A stretch of 64,000 bases of DNA from Ficedula albicollis (lineage: Eukaryota; Chordata; Aves; Passeriformes; Muscicapidae), in NCBI RefSeq assembly GCF_000247815.1, contig NC_021674.1:76998393-77062392 (forward strand), in the 5' to 3' direction. The notes under the pieces are model-generated. The model was not told the origin of the DNA. It made no database searches and saw nothing but the letters and a program-made list of their open reading frames with translations. The position numbers were made by a program, and so were the translations under genes. Positions within the stretch are counted from its first letter, which is position 1, and the number at the start of each line of letters is the position of its first letter. Shown one piece after another: positions 1 through 12,400 of the stretch.

Positions 1-2330
1 TTCTTTCTTCATAGATTCCTTTATAGGACTCTAAGTTATCGTCTAAGTACTTCAGAATTTGACTCTCTTATTGTAACTATTGCAAAGAGGAATGTGTCAT
101 AGGAAGATATCGAGAAAACATTTTGAAAGCATTTATAACAGTCCTTCCTTTTTGTCTTATTTTTACAACTTATTTTGTATCTCTAAGGGGAGGAAAAAAA
201 GCAGACAAAAATATCTGTAGCTGAGGCAATTATTTTTAAATCCCTAGTACTGGACAGAGCCATAACCCTTTCTCTTTTAGGATAACTGCCAATCCCATCT
301 GTTAGGCAAAAATATTTTATTTTTTTTTCCTTCCCTCCAACTCCCTCTCTTCATTTTCTTCTGTTTTGACAGATAGCCTCCAGGTTTTGTGTCAAGCAGA
401 AGCTTCTGAAAATCTTTCAAAAGACTATTTGTATGAAACACTATCCTTGAAAAGGCAAAGGAGGGAGTTTTTTGGTTTTAGATGGTGTCAAACCATGTCG
501 AAACAGATGCTAAAGAAAGCTTCTGCACACTGCAGCAAGGAGAACTGTTCACTATGTCTTCTATTAATCTTTATGGTTTGACAACTGTGCAAACCAACAT
601 ATGGTCTCATATGCAAAATGCTTAAAAGATATCAGTGCTGACAGGATCCCTTCCTGTCCTCCTGAGCTTGACTACTGCTATTTAATGGAATTCAGGATAG
701 TATAATGTGGTGTTATCTGTCTGTCTATAAGTCAATGATAAGTTTATGGATAACTAGATATGATGCCTTAATTTCCTTAGGAGCTTTCAATCTCAATATA
801 AAAAGCAAATGTTAGGTAAGGGAGTTGGACAGAAAAAGGAAATAATATAGCTCTTTTTAAATGTTTTTTTTGTTGGGGATTTTTTTTTTTAGCCAATGTA
901 TGATTTGTATTTGTCTTTATCTTGTATTCGTATTTATCTTACTCTGTGAAGAATGTGATTAGATCAAAGGCTGCTATGTGGAATTTCAATGAATTTACAG
1001 TAGTAAAAATAAGTGAGAGCTGATAAAAAAAAGCAAAGTAATAAAGAAGCTGACTAAGTATAATCACTGCTAAAAGTGATAAAAGGGAGTTTACCAACAT
1101 CTTGTCTCAGTGATGAAGAGCTTACAAGTTTTATGGAATAAGATTGGCCATATTTTGACCTATCTTTACAAAACTGGGTCCTAATGTGCCAGCAGAGTTT
1201 TCTTACCGATAAAGCACAAATTTAAGCTGAGAAAGATAGCAAAAATTGTTGAGGGATTTTATGATACAAAACAGGAATTACCAAGAAGAAAGAAGTTTTG
1301 TTTTTTTCATCACTGCAAATGTAGATTTCAATTTTATATTTCAATATTGAAATTAATTTGCCTGTAGTGGATTTTAAACTATTACTATTTGTACTGCATA
1401 GTGTTATTTCTTTCTCAGTTTTCAAGAATAAGGTATTTTACAGGAAAACCTTTCCAGAAGATACAGAATTGCAAAGTAACCCCATAAGAACTAAAGGCTT
1501 TAATAGGCTGAGTGTTTTTACATGATCAGAGGCTGCTGAACTTGTTTGGTGGGTTTGGTTTTGTTATTTTTTTCTTTTTTGTTTGTTTGTTTTTATTTTG
1601 TTTGTTTTTGTTGGTTTTTATTTTGGTTTTGGTTTGGGGTTCTTGGTTTTTTTACGGGGTTTTTGTACCTTTTTTCTAAATATAAAACATTAACATTTTT
1701 ATAAATATCAAGGAAAGTTTTAATTAAATACATTCTTGTGGTCTGGGACCACAGGTAACTTTATAGTCACTCTTAGTCAAGAGGTCCAGCTGAATAATAT
1801 GAGACTTTTCTGTTTGAACTATCTGGCAGGTCATTTCTTTCCTCTTATATACATACTTTTGTTTATGACTTATTTCACATAATGGAAATTTATTCGCTTT
1901 ATGTGGGAAATGGCTATCTGTAGTAGAGTATTTCAAGATGCAAATAGAGGGCTTTTTAATAAGGTATTTAATGGTTAACTACATCATCTTTTATGCTTTT
2001 CCTACTTTCACTCTATTCTTCTTTCTGTATATTTAGGTAAACCTTGAAGTGAGGCATTTGATTTTGTAAGAAATTTAGATTTCCTATAAATAGATGTAGG
2101 CAAAAACATCGGGGAGTTTGTTTTATTGTTTCTGTATTTTAATTATGTCTGAGATGCTACAAATAAATGGAAGAGAAAAAGAAATGGAAACTGGAGTAAA
2201 CATACTTTGATTTGTAAAGAAAACACGGAAAAAACATCTCTTAAATAAAGAGGGAGAATATCCACACGAGTTATTAGGGAATGGGAAATGTAAGGAATAC
2301 AGAGACAGAGAATATCAACCAAGTGTAAAG
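1..2330. other. Unique AT-rich non-coding DNA
   Basis: No gene or recognisable repeat was seen apart from the T/G-rich tract listed separately at 1549-1672. A pyrimidine-rich run ending in a CAG-type acceptor lies at about 320-371 and precedes a 71-codon open frame, but the protein has no recognisable domain. Short A and T runs are scattered, for example at about 849-890. Confidence 0.6.
1549..1672. repeat. T/G-rich low-complexity tract
   Basis: Imperfect TTTG, TTTTG and GGTTTT units run for about 120 bases with almost no A or C on the plus strand. It is simple low-complexity sequence of a kind that recurs in this window at 52924-53067 and 58895-58980, and on the opposite strand at 16381-16497, 18669-18985 and 60179-60272. 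Confidence 0.8.
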
Positions 2331-2464
2331 ATGGAAAGTAGAAGAAAAGAGTCATGTGAAGGAGGAACTGCTGAGATAGTGGGAACTAAGGAAACAGCAC
2401 AAAGACAGAATATGTGGAAAATCGCTAAAGAATTGAATAAAATATATAGAAGAAGAAAACGAAA

Positions 2465-2767
<303 letters not shown>

Positions 2768-2780
2768 TTTGCTTCATTAA

Positions 2781-4164
2781 AAGTACACTGAAGTCAAATT
2801 TTTAGTTCCATTTTCACCTCATTTTGCTGTAGCACAACAAGGTGATTATAAGCTTGCTAGAAGTTACCATGTGTGAAGCCATCTTGTGACAATTTTCCAC
2901 TGCCATACATTTCATATGTGAGAGGAAAAAGTTTCCACACTGCAATGCAATGAATTAGAATCCAGGCAGCAACAGAGTTTAAAATTTGTTTTTGTCTCTA
3001 TGATGTAACCCATCCCTCCTTCTGAATAAAACAGGTGATCTAACACAGGAGAAGACTTGAATGATTTTTCTTAGATTTCCTGGTAATTTTCCATTACTGA
3101 AAATGTTTTAGAAAAATCTAGATTTTTGTCAGTAATAAAAAGTCAAGAGACAAAAACAAAAACAAAAACAAAAACAAACAAAAAACAAAAAAAAAAGAAA
3201 GAAAGAAAAGGAAGGAATACAATCAAGATGGCAAAAAACCTCAAAAACCTTGGAAAGTTGGGTTGCTTGATCCCAGATGAATGAAGACTGAGTCTTCAGA
3301 AGACTTGCCTATCCAAGCTGGAGCTGCTGCTCACACTCCTCAATCTGAGGCTAACAACAGCCTGCCTAAAATTCCAAACAAGGACTTTTTGCTGCTCCAG
3401 GAATTCTGGTGCTTCAGCATAGCCCCAGGGGAAGTAAGCACTTATTCATGGGAACCCCCAACACAAGAAAGGAGAAAAAACCATGGCAGTATCCACCCTA
3501 TCTTACTGTGCAAATCTAAATGTAAATAGTTTCAATTTGAACATTTAGTACTCATCTGCTCTGTTGAAACCTCCAGTTTCCCCACATTGTCAACATATGG
3601 GAAGTTCTAAACAGAAAATTCATATGACTGATCCCAAGTATTTATCTAGGTGTCTATGTTAGGATGAAATGAGTTGCTCTCAGGAAATGCCTGTTTTTCC
3701 TTTCTGATTTTAAACAAAATTTTGGATTACTAACTCATTAAGAAAAGTTATATTTTTTGACCCTTAAAGTGAAAGGATTCTTAGAGCAGTACTGCATATT
3801 TCTAAAGCAGATGGAAACTTGGAAAAGACAGAAACTCTACTTCTGTGAAGACAGTTTTTTACTGCAGCCTATTTTGAAACTGGATTAAAACCTAACACTG
3901 AATGAAGCCTAAAATTCATGAAGCAATAAAAAAATGTATTCTGTTTTCTATGGTATCAAATGGTGCTGACTTAAAAGTGAAAAAAAGTTAAACAAACTGG
4001 AATAGATCTGTTATTTGGAAATAAGCAACACCGGAAGAAGAAATAAACAAGATAAATGCAACTAGCAATTTTTTAATGGCAACATATTTTATTAAGGTAA
4101 GAATTTTTCAAGTCTCACTGCACACACACTCTTCCACAAGACAAAGAGTATCCTTTGCAAGGTA
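2781..4164. other. Unique non-coding DNA
   Basis: Nothing was recognised apart from the A-rich simple repeat at 3151-3216. An 82-codon plus-strand open frame at 3281-3529 has no recognisable domain and no coding context, so it is not called as a gene. Confidence 0.55.
3151..3216 (+). repeat. (CAAAA)n / (GAAA)n simple repeat
   Basis: CAAAA units grade into an A run and then into GAAA units. It is low-complexity DNA with no evidence of a retroposed gene immediately upstream. Confidence 0.9.
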
Positions 4165-4683
4165 GTGGGTGGAAGAAAAAAGACTAGCCTATCGATGCCA
4201 TACTGAGGTGGATCTGAAAGAAAGGTTTATAGGCAGGTTTTGCAATAAGGGCTGTTCCTACTATTTGTAGATCAGAGTATTGATTGAATAATTTCCCTTA
4301 TTCAGTTTGAAAGTTTTACTCTCACTCGATGGAGTGACTGGGGGTAAAAAGATTGGAATACATTTCATTACATATGTCTGCATAGATTAAAATGGAGTGA
4401 CTGGGGGTAAAAAGATTGGAATAGATTTCATTACATATGTCTGCATAAATTAAGAGTGGGTGGAAGAAAAAAGACTAGCCTATCGATGCCATACTGAGGT
4501 GGATCTGAAAGAAAGGTTTATAGGCAGGTTTTGCAATAAGGGCTGTTCCTACTATTTGTAGATCAGAGTATTGATTGAATAATTTCCCTTATTCAGTTTG
4601 AAAGTTTTACTCTCACTCGATGGAGTGACTGGGGGTAAAAAGATTGGAATACATTTCATTACATATGTCTGCATAGATTAAAA
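4165..4683 (+). repeat. Complex tandem duplication (229-bp unit plus a 63-bp partial unit)
   Basis: A segment of about 229 bases at 4165-4393 recurs at 4456-4683, an offset of 291. Between them, 4393-4455 is an additional partial copy of the last 63 bases of the unit. The motif TGGAGTGACTGGGGGTAAAA therefore occurs three times, at 4330, 4393 and 4621. The two full copies look almost identical. The middle partial copy carries G for C and A for G differences. Nothing coding was recognised inside. Confidence 0.93.
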
Positions 4684-7600
4684 TCATAGTTCATCTAGAA
4701 ATTTTGACCAAATTCTACTTATACTCTAAGAAATAGTTTATGGTTTTCTTTCTTGTCTAAATAAATCCATTTACATCACTTGTGTATATCCGTAAATTAT
4801 GTTCCTTTCAAAAACAACCTCACTGGTGTCCATACCGGCAATTGGAAATGAATCATATTTTGAAATTTTGGGATTAATCAAGAAAAAGTAATAACTAGAA
4901 AGTAGACTTTAAAATTTGGTCAAATAAGAGACATTACATAATGAACGAAATGCTGTCTATTTTCCTCTCCTGTCATTGAAATGTTTTTTAATTCCATCTC
5001 TATGAAGGATGTTAGCATCTCCCACAGCTATAACAAAGAAATGGTGGAAAGACTGGGATTAAAATCTCAGTTCTTTAAATAGCAAGAGGGCTCCCACTAA
5101 ATTGGAGGCACACAGAACACTGAAAACTTGGGAGTCCATCTATTCTGCTGAACTTCTGAAGAGTTTCTCTTTACTACATGTTGATATACCACATACTTCC
5201 AGTTAAAAAAGGATTTTCATCACTGGCACAACAAAGACACAGTTCTTAGGTTCTGGTTAATTTATGTGAAGTGGCTGTAAGCACTAGACAAACTTAGAGC
5301 ATGAATTCCAGCACAGAAAAATGTCACCGGTTAGTGTTTGTAACAATATATTCTTTAAAATTATGGATGTCTCACTTAAGATGTTTGAAATAGACAAGGA
5401 TTTCTTGAAACAAACTGTGTTCATAAGTATGTCCTAAATTAGTCACATGGACAGAAATGTCTCAAATTCTTGGTTATGTAAATCAGCAGAACTAAATAAA
5501 TCAGTGCTGCTATAGTAGTCAGTAAGTTCCTTGACCTTTTTTAGCCTAAATTAAAAGGATATTTTTAGCCATTAAGAATTTTAAATTTACAGTGCCTGAG
5601 TTATTCTTATAATTTCCTTATTTCACAAGCACAAAAAGAAATATTGCCTAGGCAATTATTAAGGTTTTCCATAAAGGAAATGACAGTCAGGAATCTAAGT
5701 CTCATTTAAAGTGAGAAAGAGCTGGAAAGCCAAACTTCTCTTTCACAATGAAAATTAACTTTGCATGACTTACAGGAAATCATGGGGGAAGTTGTGAAAG
5801 AATCTTCTGAATACACCATTTGTCTTCCCTCACACTCCTTACCTCAGCTAAGAAAGAAAATCCTTTATATATCTTTGCAATAGAATGGGATATTGTTTCA
5901 CAAGCTCTATGTAGGTTTATTTTATTTTATAGCGTGATGTTGATTGTAAGCTATTATTGACTAGAAAAGAGGAATGGCAACATTTGTTACACATTGCATA
6001 GATCATAAATTTAGTATTGAAGGCTAGTACAGTTTTGTGCATTTTTTGGTCCAGTTACTTGAAATGTTTTTTGGGCCATTATATTGGCAAAGAAAAAAAT
6101 GTATCATAGCATTTTTTTTTATATCTCATATATATATGACAGAAAACCTGACCCCTCTTTGTACAGCAATTACTTTTTTACATCCTTACCTGTGTGTCAA
6201 GAGGATGTGGATATCTCAACTAAAACCTCTCCACCTTCTTGCTTAGCATTTTTGCACAATATAATCTTTTGAAAGGTGAAATATTTGACATCCCTCACAG
6301 AAAATGCTGCAGTTATTTTGACAGAGCTATATCTAGCATGTTTTCTTTACTAGGCAAACTGTCTGGAAGGGAAAATGGAAGTATCAACACAGTGGCTTTT
6401 GTGTTTGTTGCATAGCAACAAGACTTAGGACTGTTGCCTGCATTCAGGAAAAAGTGAAAATTTAGCCTTCTGTATCAAGTGTGTAGTGCATGCAAACAGA
6501 GCAACACCTCATATCAAAACAGTGACCTCACACTTATCCATACTTTTCAACAAGATAGATGGACCTTAACTTTCCAGAAGGCTAAGGAAACGAAGGTAAA
6601 TTAAGCATGTCTTGTCACAAAGAAATGTTTCTTTATATAAATTAAGCAACTATTTTAATAAGGAAGAAAAATATTAAGTAACATAAGAATAGAGACTGGT
6701 GGTGTGATACAGAAATAGGAGAAGTAAAGCAAAGGACAACCTTCTATCAACAGACCAGATTTCTAGCTGTTTCTAGCTGTTGATGTTTCAAGAGATGAGC
6801 CCTTCCAGAGAATTTCACAGTATGTAGGAATGATCAGGATACATTTTGCTGTTCAGTTTATCTCTTTCCCTATTCCATATTACTTCTTATGGTTTACTTC
6901 TCATTGTTTGAGAAGAGGGAGGATAGAAGGGTTGGTTGTGAGGTTTTGTGCTTTTTTTCCTCCACACCTTTATGTGTGGTCTTTTCAAAAACTTAGTGTT
7001 TTGCATTCTGAATAAAAATCGTAGCTTCTGTAATATGTTTAATCAGAACAGCTATAGAACTAATGGTTGGAATCAAAGCAGTAAAGATTAAAGTGATTTT
7101 CAATTATTTTCCTTTATTACATAAGAAGATGAAACTAAGTTGACCAAGTTGTATTTCATATCCCCAATTTAAAATGTTAGTATTTCAAGTTTTCCTAAGA
7201 CAAATTTTCTTTTGCAGATCCAATCTGAGGATATCTGGACTGCAGACTATAATTAAACATTTCTTTAGCATTTTGCTGTTATATTTGAGCTATTCCATTA
7301 CATTTTGCTTCACCTCTGTGGCATATTTTTATTCTCAAATGTCTCAATCATTGTAACAAAAGTGAGAGTTTAGCTTCCAAGGTTGATTTTGTACTTTAAA
7401 GATATCTCCGCCTCCTCCTTGATTATATACTTAGCTACTTTTGCTTGACTGAAACTGCTATATAGAATATAAGCTATTGTACTCATAGACACATGCAAAT
7501 GGAAACAAGGGGAAAAAAATAACCCATGCTGAGGGACATGTAGATTTCCAAAAGACTGAGCAGGAGGTATGTAGACAAATCCTATTATTGGGTAATGAGA

Positions 7601-9361
7601 TTTGTGCGCGTACCCGGACACTATTATGAAAATGTAGCTCTTTTTCAAAACAAAGTGAAAGAAGGGGGCAATCTTTTCAGCTGAGGTCAAATTCTGCTTC
7701 CAGTAAGGATGTAATAAGTTCCAATAAAATCAACCTTATTAGTGTTCAAAAGTAGCTGAAAGAAATAAACAGCCTTTACACTCACAGAAATTTCAGATGA
7801 CTTTGAGCCTGATCATGCTCTCATTGAAAGCAACAGGAATTTTGCCAATGAGATGTAGCAACAAGCTTATTAATTACTAATCTGCTAAAGCTCTCTTAGT
7901 GTCAAGGAGTTTGCATTCCTTACAAGAGTCTTCTATGAAGTAAAGCAATTCATGTAAAATCAGGAATGTTATGAATAAAAGATTCAACCGTTTCATCATT
8001 GATGGACTTGGAAGAAAATTCTGCCACGCATTTTTAAGTCATGAGTCAAGATCTTGATAGCCATTTTAAATTTTGAGTTTTAATATACAATAAATGCTGT
8101 ATATCTACTCCATGTCTGCTGCTACTGGACAGCATAGAGTTATGTTCCCAAAGTTTGTTTTTTTTTTGTAATCACACTGACTCAGGCTATGCTTTTCCAT
8201 AAAGGAAAACAGAAACTCTTATAGTAATAAAAAGATTCTGCCAGAAATGCTATTTAAGGAAAACATGCAGCATGCTAAAATGCATAAACCTGAGAGCATT
8301 GAGTGTCTATACATTTGTAGACAACTACATATAAAAGATAAAATTGAAGAGCGCTTTAGATAGTGCTGGTAGCCTTCATGCTCATAATCTGAAAAATACT
8401 TTATAAATAAAATATGCCTTTGCTTTTTTTAATATTCCTGGTAACCCAGAACCAGGAAACCCATTTCATAGTAGAAGACAGATAACCCAAGAAAATTAAG
8501 TAATAATCTACTATTTTTAATTTTACAAATAGGCAGCTCTTAAATGTTTAATACATGAGAGAATAAGGTCTCCATATATCTAAATTCCCTTTTAACATCA
8601 CAGAGTTTCTTTTTTCCATGAAATTCCTAAGAGAGAGGATCACTCACTCCTCTTGCAGCTTGAGAAGCTGCAATTTCAGAAGTTGCAGTGAATACAATGC
8701 TGACAGTAGAGGTGAAATTTTCACTGTCATGCCCAAAGTTACTCAGCAGAAAGTTTTCATGTTCTGAGATCACACTATTATTTTCAAACACAGTGCATGT
8801 CTGTTATATGTTGTCTCCAAGATGCGTGTAAAAACAATACCAGTTCAAGCCATTGGATAATCAATTTTAAGGAATATTTCTAATCAAGTTGATGGTCCTA
8901 TTTACAGATTCTTTCAGGTGAATGTACTGTTGGATAGCTGTTAAAAATTGGATGGAAGGTAAAAAAATACTTGGTAGTACAAATGGAACAAATAAGTAGA
9001 TGAATGGTTATCATCACTACTTATAAGATCTGCACATACATTTGTAACTACATAAGCTAATACCTCCAGTTTTTAAGCTGATCTTGAATGCATGTTCAGG
9101 TCAGATCCCACTTCCTTTTTCAACAGCCATGATAGATTTCAGAAGAAAGTCATAAAGCAAAATGACAGAGGAATAATTTTTATATTTGATAATACAATGT
9201 CTCCATCTCTTACCATCTGGATTTTCAAACAAATGTGTACATCTGCAAATTGTGTAAGAAAGGGTTTGGCTGTGAAAAATATAACTAAATTTTACTCTCA
9301 GCTTTCCTCTCACTGGCTCAGGAGGAGGAGCCTTACATGAAATGTGTGTCTCCACCCATAT
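4684..9361. other. Unique non-coding DNA
   Basis: About 4.7 kb holds no recognised gene or interspersed repeat. A 10-base doublet (TTCTAGCTGT twice) lies at 6761-6780. Open frames of 60-106 codons here show no domains. Confidence 0.5.
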
Positions 9362-9479
9362 TTTGCTGGCTTGTGTTATGCAGTATGTGTACTATGTTTA
9401 TTTATCCCTTTTCACTGAAATTTGCTGGCTTGTGTTATGCAGTATGTGTACTACATTTATTTATCCCTTTTCACTGAAA
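9362..9479 (+). repeat. 59-bp tandem duplication
   Basis: Two head-to-tail copies, 9362-9420 and 9421-9479, start with TTTGCTGGCTTGTGTTATGC and differ only at a TATG versus TACA site in the middle. The copies abut exactly. The match makes the overlapping 69-codon open frame internally repetitive, and it is not a gene. Confidence 0.95.
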
Positions 9480-12400
9480 CTGCCATTCAGGCAAGGCAAT
9501 CTTCTAATTTTTTGTCAGTCTGTATTTATGGGCTACATGCATATATTTTGAAGAAGTCTGACTCTGTACTTGAAGGCAAACAGCTGGAAGAGCTGTGAAA
9601 AAGGTTTTGAGTGATGAGAACTCTTGTCATTATGTCAGTTCCAGCATGACCTCATTTCTGATCTGGCTTTCATTGCTGCGACTGAAACTGAACTTTTTTC
9701 CTGTGTGAGGTTGACATCCATGTAAAACTATTGGAGACAAGTTCAGAATGAGACTTCATCTCTCTATGAAAAATAGTGATAGCACAAATAATGATTTAAA
9801 ATTAAAGTATTGGGGAAACACTGCTTCCATGCAGACAGGGGTTATATACTAAAATTGTATGACCGGAGCATAGTCCCACTGTTGTCATGGAGACTGAAAA
9901 ATAATTGTTAACACTTCTAAAAACAAAAATTTAAAATGTTTGGAATCAATCCCTTCCTCTTTCTTGTAAGTACCAATGTGCAATTCTGTGATGTTTGTTT
10001 TAGATCCCAATGAAATAAACAACAATAAATAGAACTTATTTGCTCTAAATGTATGCTTGTGTTTTCCCTGAACCAAATTTAGCTATAAATAATTGAAACA
10101 AGAACCTATGTATGTTTGTAAATGCATACAGAGCCAGCAGGCAAGGAGAAAAGCCTGCAAAAATTTCTGCAAAATCATGAACAAATTACAGAATTCAGCA
10201 GTTACATTACACAGGGGAATCCACAAGAAAGAATCTGGTCCAGTGCTCCTTACACAGGGCTTGAGGGGATTTGAAGGACTTGAAAAGAAATTTGCAGCAG
10301 GCATTCTACTGCAGGAGGGTGATACCCAAAATACACAGTGCAAAAACTCTTCCCTCTAATTCATCTTGAAAATGCCAGCTCCTTAGCTGCAGCAATTTTG
10401 AGTCATAGCATGGAGCTGTCACCTGCCATGTGAGTTCTGTGACATGCTTCAGCAGAGGTCACTCTTTTCTTTCAAGTCACAGCTAGACAAGACAGTTTCT
10501 ATTCCCCTTTCCCTTGTACGTAAAGAGATTAGTGAGTATCCACCTAGGAATAACTGCTCAACTTATTTAATAAAATATGTAAATGATATCAAGGTCAACT
10601 AGAAGAAGAGTGTGTGTTTGCAAGGTGTTTTAAGGTGAATATGTGGTGATGTGGGAAACCAGGATTTGCTAAGACATTCTAACTGATAACTCCTCACTGT
10701 AAAATGGGTAAACCCAAGCCCTTTTTGGGAAAATATTTCAGCTATAAAATAAGTGCTACTTATAGCTATTCCTTTTGCTAAATTGTACTGTCATGCTATC
10801 ACAGATCTCAGGTAAAATGAACTTTCATAAATGTCCTAACTTATTCTTGCCCAGAAAGAAAGTGATGTTTCTGTAGTTCTCCAACAGAATTCCCTAGCAA
10901 TACTTAAAAGTCTTATGGGTAGTAAGTCATCACCTACTGTGAAAAGAGTTGTTCACAGACCCCATGCAAACTCAGAAGACAATTTCCTTCGTAAAGTATT
11001 TATGAACAAATACAGGTGTGTTAGTAATTAAAGACTGTTTTGATGCACTAATAGTCATGCAGAACAAGACTGTAGCTTTGCTATCATGTTTTTTATTATC
11101 AGGAACAAAGTTTCCAAACTAACTGTAAATCCTTTGGGTTTCTATATTTTATATGTTGACAATAAATATAAATGCATTATAAAGGTTTTTTTTAATTGTA
11201 AAAGAAATTTTAAATGAAAGAAAATGGAAAATACAAACCAGAGAGTAACAATTGTTTGAAACCAAGCCAAACACAAGACTTTGAATGATTGTATTGGCTG
11301 CTTGTGATTACTGAAAATTTAGCAGTACATCGAAATAAGATCAAAATTCTTGATTCAGTAGAGGCCTTTTTTGATGTATCAGCTGGTATATTATTACTGG
11401 TTTGAGGTTTAAACTAAACTTAAATTGTTATATATTGTGTTTCAAAGCTGAGACTTTGATTTCCTTTAGACAAAGCCGTTTTTTAAGTTTACAGGTATTG
11501 TTATCACAGCAGAAGGTCACTTGAAATCTATTCTTTGGTCTAAATGATCCTTAAAATCAATAGTAGTTCCTGAAGAGTTTCCCACCTTTTTTGGTCCAGT
11601 GGATAAACAGAAGCCGTATTCAAAACAATTGAATTTCCAGGCTCAAAGTCACCTTTCGAAAAGAAGGAGGCATAGGATTTTGTTTCTGTTAATTTCATTT
11701 GGCAATCGTGTTGTGATTTATTTATCTCACCTCAGCAACAGCTGCTGGAAGGATTCCCCTGGAATATATTCTTACTGTTCAAAGCTGATCACTTTAAAAA
11801 TAAGAGTAATATTTAGCTAATATAGATATATGCTGCTATGCAAATATCCAGGATCTGTGAATCATTGAATAAAGAGACAAAGTCACAGCTAGTGTAAGAG
11901 GGCAGTACTTGTGAAATGAATGGAGTCAGGCTTGCCTTTTTCAGCAAAATATTTTGCCTGAGGGTTTTTATCATCCAAAGTGTAAAGAGCCAGCATGCTA
12001 TCATTCTGCCTGAACTGTACAGTTATGCTATGGAACAAAAGGACTTTTTCATTAGCAACAAGCCCATTGAAAACAGAAGCAATGGATCTTTTTAGTTATT
12101 AATGGGAAAAATTAACATAACATTAAGTACACAATTGGGGAAATCCCCAAATTAAAATTCCTCACTTGATGTTGGTTCAGCCACACTTTGTACAATTTAC
12201 ATCTTATTCTAAAGCATAGGGGTCTGATTTTCCCAAATTCACATGTTTACAAATTTAAGTGATTAACTTCAACCCAATTTGTATGTACAATTTCAGTAAT
12301 TGTACGCACAAATCACAGATTTGCCTGTAAATATACACCTATTCCTTTATAGAGGGTTAAAAACTGGTTTAATTAGAACTGAAATATTGCCTGTAGGTAG

